A stretch of DNA of 64,000 nt, taken from positions 186,001 through 250,000 of the forward strand of contig NZ_RBID01000016.1 in NCBI RefSeq assembly GCF_003633895.1, written 5' to 3'. Shown here piece after piece: positions 18,143 through 29,227 of the stretch (within the stretch, counting starts at the first letter, position 1; every line of letters starts with the position of its first letter). This stretch comes from Vogesella indigofera (lineage in GTDB: Bacteria > Pseudomonadota > Gammaproteobacteria > Burkholderiales > Chromobacteriaceae). The notes under the pieces are model-generated. The model had not been told where the DNA came from. It saw only the letters and a program-made list of their open reading frames with translations, and made no database searches. The position numbers and the translations under genes are program-made.

Positions 18143-19447
18143 TTACGCCTTGACCACATTGGCTGCTGCTTGCAGGTACTTGCCACGGCTGTCGACGATC
18201 AGGTCGCCATGCTTGCTGATCAGCTCGTAGTCGAAACGGTCGTGATCGGTGGCCAGCAGGATGCAGTCGTATGCGGCCAACGTTTCGGCGCTCAGCGGCA
18301 CGCTGGACAACTCGAAGTGGTGCTCGCGCATCTTCGGGAACACCGGCACGTGCGGGTCGCTGTAGCTGATCTCGGCGCCCAGATCGCGCAGTTTTTCCAT
18401 CAGGAACACCGACGGGCTTTCGCGCATGTCGTCCACGTTCTTCTTGTAGGCGATGCCCAGCACCAGGATCTTGCTGCCGTTGATGGCTTTCTTGCGCTGG
18501 TTCAGCGCCGCGGCGATCTTGCTGATCACGTAATCCGGCATCGACGAGTTCACTTCGCCAGCCAGCTCGATGAAGCGGGTGTGCACACCGTACTCGCGCG
18601 CCTTCCAGGTCAGGTAGAACGGGTCGATCGGGATGCAGTGGCCACCCAGACCCGGGCCGGGGTAGTAGGGCACGAAGCCGAACGGCTTGGTGGCGGCGGC
18701 GCGGATCACTTCGTGGATGTCGATGCCCATCTTGTCGGCAACGATCTTCATCTCGTTGACCAGGCCGATATTGACCGCACGGTGGATGTTTTCCAGCAGC
18801 TTGGTCATCTCCGCGGCGCGGGTGGACGACACCGGCACCACCTTGTCGATCACCGCGCTGTACAGCGCCACGCCAACTTCCTGGCAGGCTTCAGTCACGC
18901 CGCCGCACACCTTGGGAATGGTGCGGGTGGTGAAGTCGGGATTGCCCGGATCTTCACGCTCCGGGGAGAACACCAGGAACGCATTCTCGCCAATCTTGAA
19001 ACCGCGCGATTCGATGCGCGGCAGCAGCTCTTCGTCGGTGGTGCCCGGGTAGGTGGTCGATTCCAGCGACACCAAGTGGCCTTCGCGCAGATAAGGCACC
19101 AGGCTGTCGATGGTGTTGAGGACGAAGGACAGGTCCGGCTCGCGGTACTTGTTCAGTGGCGTCGGCACACACAGGATCAGCGCGTCGGCTTCCGGGGCGC
19201 GGCTGAAATCGGTGGTGGCCTCGAAACCGCGCTCGCGTGCCAGCTGGATGCTGTCGGCACTGATATGCTCGATATAGCTTTTCCCTTGCTGCAGGCTGTC
19301 GACCTTGTTCTTGTCAATGTCAAAGCCGAGGACCTTGTAGCCGACTTCGGCAAAGCGCAGCATGAGCGGCAAGCCGACATAACCCAGTCCGACGATGCCG
19401 ATCACGGCAGACTTGTCCTGAATGCGAGAGAGGAAGTTCTGTTTCAC
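18143..19447 (-). CDS. UDP-N-acetylglucosamine 6-dehydrogenase, WbpA-like
   Basis: 434 residues. Rossmann start [29 protein letters not shown], and the active-site segment [18 protein letters not shown] with the catalytic Cys. These forms are closer to WbpA/TviB-type UDP-GlcNAc(A) dehydrogenases than to UDP-glucose dehydrogenase Ugd. Product would feed O-antigen or capsule synthesis, but no partner genes are adjacent. GTG 19447 is chosen because GGAC precedes it and the length then matches WbpA (436); an upstream start at 19486 is possible. Confidence 0.85.
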   Translation of the reverse strand: MKQNFLSRIQDKSAVIGIVGLGYVGLPLMLRFAEVGYKVLGFDIDKNKVDSLQQGKSYIEHISADSIQLARERGFEATTDFSRAPEADALILCVPTPLNKYREPDLSFVLNTIDSLVPYLREGHLVSLESTTYPGTTDEELLPRIESRGFKIGENAFLVFSPEREDPGNPDFTTRTIPKVCGGVTEACQEVGVALYSAVIDKVVPVSSTRAAEMTKLLENIHRAVNIGLVNEMKIVADKMGIDIHEVIRAAATKPFGFVPYYPGPGLGGHCIPIDPFYLTWKAREYGVHTRFIELAGEVNSSMPDYVISKIAAALNQRKKAINGSKILVLGIAYKKNVDDMRESPSVFLMEKLRDLGAEISYSDPHVPVFPKMREHHFELSSVPLSAETLAAYDCILLATDHDRFDYELISKHGDLIVDSRGKYLQAAANVVKA

Positions 19448-19658
19448 CAAGAGTCCAATACACAAAGCAGTGCCCATCACGGACACTGTCTAAAAGCGGA
19501 AAAAGTTAGTGCCGAATTGTGCTACCAGCCCCTGAAAAGAACAAGCTTGGCAACGCTTTCGCCGCGTATTTTCTGTGGCAGGGCATGGGGGAGGGACGGA
19601 CTGTCCGCATTTGGCGGGCAAAACGGATCTGGGCGTTGGCGATATGCGGTAAAAGCGG

Positions 19659-19695
19659 ACAAGGCCGGTCATGGTTAGCCCATGACCGGCCTTGT
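19659..19695 (-). terminator. terminator downstream of the acyl-CoA-binding protein gene
   Basis: ACAAGGCCGGTCATG / CATGACCGGCCTTGT, loop of seven; on the minus strand it is followed by CCGCTTTT. Confidence 0.75.
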
Positions 19696-19752
19696 TGGCT
19701 TTGTGCTGGCTGCGGCCACAGTTTGTCGTGCGGCGCGAGAGCTGGCGGTGTA

Positions 19753-20010
19753 TCAGGCCATCAGCGATTTAACGACATTGATGTAGTTCTGCATCGCTTC
19801 CTCGGCGCTTTGGCCCTTCAGCTTTTCCCACGAGTCGTACTTGGCACGGTTGATGAAATCCATCATGCCCGGGCGTTCGCCGGTGACATCGCCGGCAGTG
19901 GCTTGCTTGAACAGGGAGTACAGCTGCAGCATGGTCTGGTTGTCCGGGCGTTCGGCCAGGGTGGTGACATCTTTCTGTGCTTGTTCAAACTGGGTCTTCA
20001 GATCGGACAT
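19753..20010 (-). CDS. acyl-CoA-binding protein
   Basis: 85 residues, full length for ACBP: FEQAQKDVTTL, LQLYSLFKQATAGD, RPGMMDFINRAKYDSWEKLKGQSAEEAM. Four-helix cytosolic protein that binds long-chain acyl-CoA esters; common in eukaryotes and scattered in bacteria. AAGGAGTCCAC precedes the ATG. A PsrA-type box lies 111 bp upstream, linking it to the fatty-acid genes 20 kb away. Confidence 0.93.
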   Translation of the reverse strand: MSDLKTQFEQAQKDVTTLAERPDNQTMLQLYSLFKQATAGDVTGERPGMMDFINRAKYDSWEKLKGQSAEEAMQNYINVVKSLMA

Positions 20011-20120
20011 GTGGACTCCTTGTGAAAGTGAGCGGCACTCTATGGTGGCCGGCTAGTTGATGTGTTGTTTGCCCTGCGCGGCAGCGACGTTGGGCTGCCA
20101 GGCTGCTTATAATTTACCAT

Positions 20121-20136
20121 GAAACGATCGTTTCAA
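20121..20136. promoter_or_regulatory. PsrA-type operator (perfect palindrome)
   Basis: TGAAACGATCGTTTCA fits the PsrA consensus GAAAC-N4-GTTTC exactly. It lies between the divergent acyl-CoA-binding protein gene (start 20010) and the diguanylate cyclase (start 20405), nearer the former. Confidence 0.65.
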
Positions 20137-20404
20137 AATGGCCTGATTGCTTGTGCTGGCCTTGTTTTTGTTGTCGCCAAGAAGAGTGCTAAGCAGTTTC
20201 ATTCTTGTTGAGTGGTAAGGGCGTCTTTTTTTGTCGAATCTTTCAATTCATATGTAATTTTTTGTTTCAAAGTATGGAATTTGTGCTGCTTGCCGGTTCG
20301 ATCTCGGTTTACTGTAAGTAAATGGCGGTATCGTAGCGTGGCATGATCGTTGCTCGTTACCGCGGCTATCAGGCAATCGTACTGTTTCTGCTAAGGGAAG
20401 ATGA

Positions 20405-21343
20405 ATGACGGATGGCTCAACGCCCCCCGCCGACCAGATGCAGCAGCTGCAAGCGCAGCTGGCTGCGGCACTGGCTGAAGTTGCCCACCTCAAGGAAAAG
20501 CTGGATGCGGCGCTGGATGGCACCGGCATCTGTATCTGGCAGGGGCGTCCGCAAAGCGGCGATTTGACCGTATTCAACTACCAGAATTTCGAGATCGGCG
20601 ACATGGCGCCGCACTTCGGCCTCTGGCTGGCCAAACTGCATCCGCACGACAAGCAGGCGGTACTGGATAACTACTACGCGCACCTTGCCGGCAAGACCCC
20701 CTGCTACGAGGCGGTGTACCGCACCTTGACCCCGGATGGTAGCGTGTGCTGGCTATGGGATCGTGGCCGGGTGGTGGAGCGGGATGACGCCGGCCAGCCG
20801 CTGCGCATTCTGGGCGCCCACCGCGACATTACCCTGGAGAAAGAGCACGAAGCGCAGCTGGCGATGCAGGCGCGGCTGGATCCGCTGACCGGGCTGGCGA
20901 ACCGTCGCGGCCTGCTCGATTTCCTGAAGAGTATCGATCGTCGCGGCGGCAGTTACGCGCTGGCGATGGTGGATGTCGATCACTTCAAGCAGTTCAACGA
21001 TCTGCACGGTCACGATATCGGTGACCGGGTGCTGATGGCCATTGCGCGCAGCCTGTCGGCGCCGTTATCCGATTACGACCTGTGCGGGCGCTGGGGCGGG
21101 GAGGAGTTCCTGCTGGTGCTCGGCAACGCCGACATGGCTGCCGCCAACGACGTCATCGTGCAGCTGCACCAGGCGGTGCAACGCTTGACGGTCAGTTCCG
21201 GCGAGCAGGACTTGTCAACCACGGTCAGTATCGGCCTGACCGTGCACCAGCCGGGTGAAAACTTCGATGAGGTGCTATTGCGTGCCGACCGGGCGTTACT
21301 GAGCGCCAAGCGCAAGGGGCGCAACATGGTCTGCCGCCGTTAG
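20405..21343 (+). CDS. PAS-GGDEF diguanylate cyclase
   Basis: 312 residues. Coiled-coil start (residues ~10-35), a PAS fold of the PAS_3 type (FGLWLAKLHPHDKQAVL, GAHRDITLEKEHEAQL) and a GGDEF domain with intact active site RWGGEEF. It should make cyclic di-GMP. No transmembrane helix and no obvious RxxD inhibitory site before the active site. Transcribed alone and closed by a terminator. The sensed signal is unknown. About 370 bases upstream are AT-rich and hold its promoter. Confidence 0.9.
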   Translation: MTDGSTPPADQMQQLQAQLAAALAEVAHLKEKLDAALDGTGICIWQGRPQSGDLTVFNYQNFEIGDMAPHFGLWLAKLHPHDKQAVLDNYYAHLAGKTPCYEAVYRTLTPDGSVCWLWDRGRVVERDDAGQPLRILGAHRDITLEKEHEAQLAMQARLDPLTGLANRRGLLDFLKSIDRRGGSYALAMVDVDHFKQFNDLHGHDIGDRVLMAIARSLSAPLSDYDLCGRWGGEEFLLVLGNADMAAANDVIVQLHQAVQRLTVSSGEQDLSTTVSIGLTVHQPGENFDEVLLRADRALLSAKRKGRNMVCRR

Positions 21344-21408
21344 CGGTGCTGGCCGGGTGCGGCAAGGGGTTTGGGAAGCGTGTTAGGCTTGCCGCGATGA
21401 CACAGAAA

Positions 21409-21446
21409 AATGCCCCCGTTACGGCAAGCGCCGTAACGGGGGCATT
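21409..21446. terminator. bidirectional terminator between GGDEF and PpiC genes
   Basis: AATGCCCCCGTTACGGC / GCCGTAACGGGGGCATT, 17-bp stem, loop AAGC. Confidence 0.95.
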
Positions 21447-21465
21447 CACGTTCGGATGACGCTGC

Positions 21466-22203
21466 TTAGTTCAGGCCTGGCATGGTGTAGCCTTCGATCT
21501 TGGCGGCGCTGACCAGCTTGGTCAGGTAGTCGTGCATCGCCTGACGGCCAGCCATTTCGTTCAGGTATTGCCCCAGGCGATCCTTGATGTCTTCAAAGGC
21601 GATCTGGCCACCTTCGCTACGCTGGTTGACCTGGATGATGTGGTAGCCGAACTGGGTTTGCACCAGGTTCGGGGTGATCTGGCCGGCGTCGGTGCCGAAT
21701 ACCGCCTGTTCGAATTCCGGCACCATCTGGCCGTGGCCGAATTGGCCGAGATCGCCGCCCTGCTTGCCGGACGGGCAGGTGGAGTGCTCGCGTGCCAGAT
21801 CGGCAAAGCGCGACGGGTTGGCCTGTACTTCAGCCAGCACGCCTTCCGCCTTGGCGCGGGCCAGGGTGGCGGACAGCTCGTCGCCGCTACCCAGCGGGAA
21901 CAGGATGTGGCTGGCCTTGGCGCTGTCGCCTTGCTTGAATTGCTGCTGGTTGGCTTCGTAGTAGGCGATGCAGGCGGCTTCGTCGGCCGGAACGAATTGC
22001 AGTTCCTTGTCGAGCAGGGCGCCGATGGCCTGACCTTCGTTGGCGGTATCAAAGCCGCTTTCCTGTGCCTTTTGCAGCAGCAGCTGGTGCAATACCAGTT
22101 GCTGGATCGCGGCGTCGCGCGGGCTAGGCGTATCGGCGTGGTTTTCCAGCTCGGCTTGTACCATTGCGTCGGTAATTTCAACGCCGTTAACGATGATGGC
22201 CAT
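21466..22203 (-). CDS. PpiC-type peptidylprolyl isomerase (NifM-like, no signal peptide)
   Basis: 245 residues. Helical N-terminus, then a parvulin domain: AKASHILFPLGSGDE, FADLAREHSTCPSGKQGGDLGQFGHGQMVPEFEQAVF and VQTQFGYHIIQV. Unlike SurA/PrsA relatives it begins MAIIVNGVEITDAMV without an export signal, suggesting a cytoplasmic chaperone. Closed by the bidirectional terminator. Confidence 0.87.
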   Translation of the reverse strand: MAIIVNGVEITDAMVQAELENHADTPSPRDAAIQQLVLHQLLLQKAQESGFDTANEGQAIGALLDKELQFVPADEAACIAYYEANQQQFKQGDSAKASHILFPLGSGDELSATLARAKAEGVLAEVQANPSRFADLAREHSTCPSGKQGGDLGQFGHGQMVPEFEQAVFGTDAGQITPNLVQTQFGYHIIQVNQRSEGGQIAFEDIKDRLGQYLNEMAGRQAMHDYLTKLVSAAKIEGYTMPGLN

Positions 22204-22511
22204 GAGGTGTCCTGTCTGATGGTGGCACCGTGGTGCCGGTTTTGAAATAAGTGCAATGCAGGTGGGGCTGACGGCAGGAATCTCAATCCCGCGCCGCCGA
22301 TTTCTCTGCCACTGCTTGCGGCCAACCTTGTCCGGGGGGCATGAGCGGCAAGACCGGGCGCGGCATTTGGCCGACGCTAGACGGCGGCCCCGTAAAACTG
22401 CGCGCTATCTTAGCACGCTCGGCTCGCCTTTCCTTGTCGTGTGTCACGTGGTAAGGCCAGCAGCTGGGAGGCGTTTGCCAGGGCCGTTCGCCATGTGGTT
22501 TAGCGCCGGCG
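22204..22511. other. intergenic region with one dispersed-motif copy
   Basis: About 308 bases between the PpiC gene and the HDAC-like gene. TTGCGGCCAACCTTG at 22316-22330 is the only feature I recognise. Confidence 0.6.
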
Positions 22512-23405
22512 CTACTGCTGCTGGCAGGCCAGTACCGCGCGCACGGTATTGAGGTGGATGGCGACGGTGTCGCTGATCGGTTCTGCGTAGCCGCCCGCCA
22601 TCACCACCGCCAGCGGCCACTGTCGCGCCTCGCACAGCGCCAGTACCTGCGCATCGCGCGCCTGCAGTCCGGCCATGCTCAGCTGCAGTCGTCCGAGGCG
22701 GTCGCCCTGGTATGGGTCGGCGCCGGCAAGGTAGAACACGATGTCCGGTGCAAAGTTGGCCGCAAGCTGCGCCAGCGCCGGCGTCAGTGCCGCGAGGTAG
22801 GCCGCGTCGCCGCAGTCGTCGGCAAGGTCAATATCCAGCGTCGACGGGCTGCGGCGGAACGGAAAGTTTTTGGCGCCGTGCAGCGACAGCGTGAACACCG
22901 AGGCGTCGCCGGCGAAGATGGCGGCGGTGCCGTTGCCCTGGTGCACGTCAAGATCGATCACCGCCGCGCGGCGGATGCGGCCTTCCTGCTGCAGCACACG
23001 GATGGCGACCGCGACATCGTTGAACACGCAAAAGCCGCTGCCCTGCTGGCGGTTGGCGTGATGGGTGCCGCCGGCCAGATTGATGCCGTGGCCGTGCAGC
23101 AGCGCCGAACGCGCCGCGGCCAGGGTGGCGCCGGTGGAGCGGGCGCTACGCTCGACCAGCGCCGCGCTCCACGGCAGGCCGATTTCGCGCATGATCACCG
23201 GGGCGATGCTGCCGTCGAACATGGCCTGGATGTAGTCCGTATCGTGGGCCAGTGCCAGCTCCGCTGGCGTCGCCGCGGGTGCGGTGGCCATGTGTCCGGT
23301 GGCGATGGCCTCGACCGCGCTGGCCAGCAGCGCATACTTCTCTGCCGGGAAGCGGTGGCCGGCGGGCAGCGGTAGCGGGAACTGGTCGGTGCGGTAGATC
23401 TGCAT
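22512..23405 (-). CDS. histone deacetylase-superfamily amidohydrolase
   Basis: 297 residues. Zinc hydrolase motifs GGTHHANRQQGSGFCVFNDVAVA and VIDLDVHQGNGTAAIF, then LYLAGADPYQGD-type loop (YLAGADPYQGDRLG) with metal ligands. Bacterial members deacetylate small molecules such as acetylpolyamines; substrate unknown. Its ATG overlaps the stop of the DUF1653 gene by one base (TGATG), so the pair is coupled. Confidence 0.88.
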   Translation of the reverse strand: MQIYRTDQFPLPLPAGHRFPAEKYALLASAVEAIATGHMATAPAATPAELALAHDTDYIQAMFDGSIAPVIMREIGLPWSAALVERSARSTGATLAAARSALLHGHGINLAGGTHHANRQQGSGFCVFNDVAVAIRVLQQEGRIRRAAVIDLDVHQGNGTAAIFAGDASVFTLSLHGAKNFPFRRSPSTLDIDLADDCGDAAYLAALTPALAQLAANFAPDIVFYLAGADPYQGDRLGRLQLSMAGLQARDAQVLALCEARQWPLAVVMAGGYAEPISDTVAIHLNTVRAVLACQQQ

Positions 23406-23626
23406 CAGTCGGCCTTGAGCAGGGCGAAGCGCGGCACGCTGTGGCCGTCGATGGTGACCGTTTCACAGAACATCGCCAGTGGCCGCACCCACAGCTTGCC
23501 TTCGCCGTACAACGGGCGGTACACCACCAGCTGCTCGCCGCTTTCGGAGTGGGTGGCGACATCGATGACCTGGTACAGCTGGTCCTTGTAGTGGCGGTAG
23601 GTGCCGGGTACGACGGTGGTGGGCAT
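23405..23626 (-). CDS. DUF1653 protein
   Basis: 73 residues: PGTYRHYKDQLYQVIDVATHSESGEQLVVYRPLYGEGKLWVRPLAMF is a complete DUF1653 domain, a small conserved beta-rich protein of unknown function. Upstream partner of the HDAC-like gene. Confidence 0.88.
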   Translation of the reverse strand: MPTTVVPGTYRHYKDQLYQVIDVATHSESGEQLVVYRPLYGEGKLWVRPLAMFCETVTIDGHSVPRFALLKAD

Positions 23627-23696
23627 GGCGGCTCCGGTGACAGACGAATGAGATGAGGGGGCAAGGTTGGCCGCAATGGCAGCCGTCGCCGGCGGC

Positions 23697-24017
23697 TTAG
23701 TCCGGCAGGTGGCAGCTGCGCCCCTGCTCCAGGTGTTTGACCGCGCTGACGATCAGGTAGTCCCGGCCGTGGCGCGCATCGTACTTGGCAAACAGCGCGA
23801 GATAGGTCGGCCGCTGCGGATCGAGGCCGGCATTGAGCAGGCCCGGCAGCACCGGCTGAGGGTTGCCCTCGGCATCGACCAGCAGGTAGCGGTTTTTGGC
23901 TGCATCGCAGCGGGTGAGTACCAGCTGCGTGTCGTGGCGGCTGACGGTGCCGATGAACAGGTCGTTGCCCAGCGCCGGCAGGCTGCACAGCAGCAACAAG
24001 GTGGCAATACGCAGCAT
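23697..24017 (-). CDS. small exported protein, unknown
   Basis: 106 residues. Signal peptide MLRIATLLLLCSLPALG, then about 88 residues with two Cys (TRCDAAKN near the start, GRSCHLPD at the end) that could form a disulfide. No family recognised. Preceded (on its strand) by GGAGCAT-like sequence (AAGGAGCATGCC). Confidence 0.65.
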   Translation of the reverse strand: MLRIATLLLLCSLPALGNDLFIGTVSRHDTQLVLTRCDAAKNRYLLVDAEGNPQPVLPGLLNAGLDPQRPTYLALFAKYDARHGRDYLIVSAVKHLEQGRSCHLPD

Positions 24018-24039
24018 GGCATGCTCCTTGGTGACGGCG

Positions 24040-24059
24040 TGCGGCCAACCTTGGCCGCA
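24040..24059. repeat. head-to-head pair of dispersed motif
   Basis: TGCGGCCAACCTTGGCCGCA in the 51-bp gap between dnaE and the small exported protein, palindromic except for the two central bases. Confidence 0.88.
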
Positions 24060-24068
24060 CGCGCCGGT

Positions 24069-27000
24069 TTACCAGAGGACCTTGACGGTCTGTTCGCCCA
24101 GCCAGTCCTGCAGCGTCAGCAGCAGGCCGTCGTCGAGGCGCACGCCCCACTCCGGCGGCAGCATCAGGTCGCCGCGCGCTTGGCCGTTGTTGTAGCTGAT
24201 GCGTACCGGGCAGCCGGCGTCCTCGCTGCGGTACGGCGTCAGGATGTTGCGCAGGGTGGTGACGTCGTGGCGCTTGTCCATCTGCACCGCCAGGCTGCGC
24301 GCATAGCGGCTGCGCGCCTCGCCCAGCTCGTACACGTTGTCGGCGATGATGCGCAGGCCGCCGGAGAACTTGTCCTCGCTGACCTTGCCTTCCACCACCA
24401 GCACCACGTCGTCCTTCAGTCGGGTGCGGTTGGCGTCCACTGCCTCGGCAAACAGGCTGACCTCGATCTTGGCGGTGCCGTCGTCCAGCTGCACGAAGGC
24501 CATCTTGCCGCGGTTGCCGACCTTGGTGCGGATGCCGGTGACGAAGCCGGCCAGCAGCTGCGGTTCGCGCTTGGGGCTGAGGCGGTTCAGTGGTGTCTTG
24601 ATGAAACCGCGGACCTCTTTTTCGTAGGCGGTGAACGGATGGCCGGACAGGTAGTAGCCGATGGCGATTTTTTCTTCCGACAGCTGTACCGCCGGCGTCC
24701 ACGGCTTGCAGTCCACCATTTCCACGCCGGGGGCGATGTCGTCGTCGAACATGTCGAACAGGCCGCCCTGGTTGGCATTGGCCGCTTCCTGGTCGGCGGC
24801 GGTCATCGCCAGGCCGACGTTGGCGAACAGCTTGGCGCGGTTGGGGTCGATGCTGTCGAAGGCGCCGGCACGGATCAGCGATTCGATCACCCGCTTGTTG
24901 ACCAGCTTCTTGTCGGTGCGCTGGCAGAAGTCGAACAGGCTGGTAAACGGCCCGCTGGCGTTGCGCACCGCTACGATGTGGTCGACCGCCGATTCACCGG
25001 TGCCCTTGACCGCGCCCAGCGCGTAGCGGATGTGCTTGCGATCGACCGGCACGAAGCGGTAGAAGCTGTGGTTGACGTCGGGCGGCAGGAATTTTAGGCC
25101 GTTCTTGCCGTCGATACTGTCGTCGTAAAAGATCTTCAGCTGGTCGGTGTTGTCCAGTTCCGACGACATGGTGGCGGCCATGAAGGCGGCGGTGTGGTGC
25201 GCCTTCAGCCAGGCAGTCTGGTACGACACCACCGCGTAGGCGGCGGTGTGCGACTTGTTGAAGCCGTACTCGGCAAACTTGGCCATCAGGTCGAACAGCA
25301 TTTCCGCCAGCTTCGGGTCGTAGCCCTTGAGCTTGGCACCCTCGGCGATCTTGCCGCGGTGTTCGGCCATCTCTTCCGGCTTTTTCTTGCCCATCGCGCG
25401 GCGCAGCATGTCGGCGCCACCCAGGGTGTAGCCGCCGATGATCTGCGAGATCTGCATCACCTGTTCCTGGTACACGATCACGCCGTAGGTCGGATCGAGG
25501 CAGGCCTGCAGGTCGGGGTGGTAGTAGTCGACTTCCTGTTTGCCGGCCTTGCGCAGGATGAAGTCGTCGACCATGCCGGAGCCGAGCGGGCCGGGGCGGT
25601 ACAGCGCCAGCACCGCGATGATGTCTTCGAAACGGTCCGGCTTCAGCTTTTCCAGTAGCCGCTTCATGCCGTCCGATTCAAGCTGGAACACGCCGGTGGT
25701 GTTGGCCTGCTGCAGCACCTTGTAGGCGGCCGGGTCGGTGAATTCCAGCAGGTTGATGTCGGTGGTGAAGCTCGGGTCCAGCGCCTTGATGTAGCGCACC
25801 GCCAGGTCGATGATGGTCAGGTTGCGCAGGCCGAGGAAGTCGAACTTCACCAGCCCGATCTGCTCCACGTCGTCCTTGTCGTACATCGATACCGGCACGG
25901 TGTCGTCGCCGGCCGCCTGGTACAGCGGGCAGAAGTCGGTCAGCTTCCCTGGCGCGATCAGCACACCACCGGCATGCATGCCGATGTTGCGGGTCATGCC
26001 TTCCAGCTTTTTCGCCAGCTCCCACAGCTCGCGCAGTTCTTCCTCGTTTTCCAGCCGCTGCTTCAGCACCGGCTCCATCTCCACCGCGTCGTCCAGCGAG
26101 TACTGCTTGCCCGGCGCCGCCGGGATCAGCTTGGACACGCCGTCGCAGAACATGTAGGGCAGGTCCAGCACGCGGCCAACGTCGCGCACCACCGCCTTGG
26201 CGGCCATGGTGCCGAAGGTGGCGATCTGCGACACCGCCTCGGCGCCGTAGGCCTGGCGCACGTACTCGATCACGCGGTAGCGGTTGTCCTGGCAGAAGTC
26301 GATGTCGAAGTCGGGCATCGATACCCGTTCCGGGTTGAGGAAGCGCTCGAACAGCAGCGCGTAGGCCAGCGGGTCGATGTCGGTGATGCCGAGGCTGTAG
26401 GCGACCAGCGAGCCGGCACCGGAGCCGCGGCCCGGCCCCACCGGGCAGCCGTTGTTCTTGGCCCAGATGATGAAGTCGGCCACGATCAGGAAGTAGCCGG
26501 GGAAGCCCATGTCGATGATGGTCTTGCACTCGATTTCCAGGCGGGCGTCGTATTCCGGGCGCCGGGCGGCGCGGACTTCCGGATCGGGGAACAGTTTTTC
26601 CAGCCGCGTTTCCAGCCCTTCGCGCGACAGGTGCACCAGATAGTCGTCCAGCGTCATGCCTTCCGGCGTCGGGAAGTCCGGCAGGTAGTTCTTGCCCAGC
26701 TGTACGCTGATGTTGCAGCGTCGGGCGATCTCGACGCTGTTCGCCAGCGCCTCCGGAATGTCGGCAAAGCGCGCCAGCATCTCGTCGGTCGACAGGAAGT
26801 ACTGGCATTCGGCAAAGCTCTTCGGCCGCCGCTTGTCGGACAGGGTGTAACCCTCGGCGATGCATACCCGCGCCTCGTGCGCCTTGAAGTCGTCCGGCTC
26901 CATGAACTGGATCGGGTGGGTGGCCACCACCGGCAGCCCGGTTTCACCGGCCAGCCACAGCGTGGACTGCACGATGTTCTCGATCTGCTGGTTGTCCAGC

Positions 27001-27518
27001 CGCTGCAACTCAAGGTAGAAGCCGCCGGGGAACAGGCGCGCCCAGTACTCGGCGCGGGCGCGGGCTTCGTCGGGGTTGCCGTTGGTGAACGACACGCCGA
27101 TATCGCCGAGATGGGCGCCGGACAGGCACAGCAGGTTGCTGTTGTCGCCGTGCTCCAGCCATTCGCGCTTGATCTCGGCGCGGCCGCGGTACTGGTTGCC
27201 GGTGTAGGCGGCAGCCAGCAGTTCGGACAGGCGGCCGTAGCCGGCGCGGTTTTTCACCATCAGCATCAGGCGGAACGGCTTGTCGCGATCGTCCTCGTTT
27301 TCCAGCCAGATGTCGCAGGACACGATCGGCTTGATGCCCTTGTTGCGGCAGGTCTTGTAAAACTTGACCATGCCGAAGATGTTCATCAGGTCCGACATGC
27401 CCAGCGCCGGCATGCCATCCTTGACGGCACGCTTGACGGCGTCATCAAGGCGCACGATGCCGTCGCTGATGGAGAATTCGGAATGGAAGCGGAGGTGGAC
27501 AAAGCGCGGTGAGTTCAT
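24069..27518 (-). CDS. dnaE: DNA polymerase III alpha subunit
   Basis: 1149 residues, usual length. PHP domain at the N-terminus (HLRFHSEFSISDG), polymerase catalytic aspartates in MPDFDIDFCQDNR, GPGRGSGAGSLVAYSLGITDIDP, helix-hairpin-helix region and the C-terminal OB fold. Replicative polymerase of the chromosome. Single gene with short gaps on both sides. A core motif without full flanks occurs at 26172. Confidence 0.97.
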   Translation of the reverse strand: MNSPRFVHLRFHSEFSISDGIVRLDDAVKRAVKDGMPALGMSDLMNIFGMVKFYKTCRNKGIKPIVSCDIWLENEDDRDKPFRLMLMVKNRAGYGRLSELLAAAYTGNQYRGRAEIKREWLEHGDNSNLLCLSGAHLGDIGVSFTNGNPDEARARAEYWARLFPGGFYLELQRLDNQQIENIVQSTLWLAGETGLPVVATHPIQFMEPDDFKAHEARVCIAEGYTLSDKRRPKSFAECQYFLSTDEMLARFADIPEALANSVEIARRCNISVQLGKNYLPDFPTPEGMTLDDYLVHLSREGLETRLEKLFPDPEVRAARRPEYDARLEIECKTIIDMGFPGYFLIVADFIIWAKNNGCPVGPGRGSGAGSLVAYSLGITDIDPLAYALLFERFLNPERVSMPDFDIDFCQDNRYRVIEYVRQAYGAEAVSQIATFGTMAAKAVVRDVGRVLDLPYMFCDGVSKLIPAAPGKQYSLDDAVEMEPVLKQRLENEEELRELWELAKKLEGMTRNIGMHAGGVLIAPGKLTDFCPLYQAAGDDTVPVSMYDKDDVEQIGLVKFDFLGLRNLTIIDLAVRYIKALDPSFTTDINLLEFTDPAAYKVLQQANTTGVFQLESDGMKRLLEKLKPDRFEDIIAVLALYRPGPLGSGMVDDFILRKAGKQEVDYYHPDLQACLDPTYGVIVYQEQVMQISQIIGGYTLGGADMLRRAMGKKKPEEMAEHRGKIAEGAKLKGYDPKLAEMLFDLMAKFAEYGFNKSHTAAYAVVSYQTAWLKAHHTAAFMAATMSSELDNTDQLKIFYDDSIDGKNGLKFLPPDVNHSFYRFVPVDRKHIRYALGAVKGTGESAVDHIVAVRNASGPFTSLFDFCQRTDKKLVNKRVIESLIRAGAFDSIDPNRAKLFANVGLAMTAADQEAANANQGGLFDMFDDDIAPGVEMVDCKPWTPAVQLSEEKIAIGYYLSGHPFTAYEKEVRGFIKTPLNRLSPKREPQLLAGFVTGIRTKVGNRGKMAFVQLDDGTAKIEVSLFAEAVDANRTRLKDDVVLVVEGKVSEDKFSGGLRIIADNVYELGEARSRYARSLAVQMDKRHDVTTLRNILTPYRSEDAGCPVRISYNNGQARGDLMLPPEWGVRLDDGLLLTLQDWLGEQTVKVLW

Positions 27519-27616
27519 CGCGCCATTGTAGCGGGGCAGGGCACGGGCGTCATGCCCTGTTGCCGCTGCGTGGCGCGCCGTACTGCGTCATCCGGCGCGG
27601 TGCTGCGAGTGGCGAC

Positions 27617-27907
27617 TCATGGCCGCAGCTGCGGCGGATCTTCGGGGTAGGCGTCGGGGTCTACCCGAGGTGGCTGGAAGCCGTTGATCTGGCGGGCGGA
27701 TTTTTCCAGCAGCAGCACGATGCTGGTGTTGAGCGCGCCAAAGCCCCAGGCGATCAGGAAAAACACCGAGTAGGCGGACAGCTTGTCGGCAAACAGCTGC
27801 GCACCGTGCAGGGTCAGCTCCTGCGGGTCGAAGATCGAGAAGAACAGGCCGGTGGCGAGTGCGGCAATGATGAAGGATGGCCAGAACAGCAGGATGGCTT
27901 GGCGCAT
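27617..27907 (-). CDS. small inner-membrane protein, unknown
   Basis: 96 residues with two hydrophobic helices (LLFWPSFIIAALATGLFFSIF and AYSVFFLIAWGFGALNTSIVLLL) and a Pro-rich acidic C-terminal tail. No family I can name. Between dnaE and the TRAP genes, transcribed in the same direction. Confidence 0.65.
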   Translation of the reverse strand: MRQAILLFWPSFIIAALATGLFFSIFDPQELTLHGAQLFADKLSAYSVFFLIAWGFGALNTSIVLLLEKSARQINGFQPPRVDPDAYPEDPPQLRP

Positions 27908-27965
27908 GATGGTGGTACCCCGGTGGTTGCCTCATTTCAGCCTAGCGGCCGCCACTGCAAAAAGC

Positions 27966-27992
27966 AAAAACCGCGCATGACGCGCGGTTTTT
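27966..27992. terminator. terminator after the TRAP binding-protein gene
   Basis: AAAAACCGCGC / GCGCGGTTTTT, loop ATGAC; works in both directions. Confidence 0.93.
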
Positions 27993-28008
27993 GCGGCAGC
28001 TGGCAGCC

Positions 28009-29097
<1,089 letters not shown>

Positions 29098-29227
29098 CGT
29101 GATCTCCTTTGTGTTGTGCTTGCTGTGTGTCCCGGGCGATACGTGCCGCCAGAGGATGTTGTTGGTAATGCGCTTACGCTTTGGTGAGCGAGGCATGTTG
29201 CCATTGGCATCATGCCTCGCTTGCCGC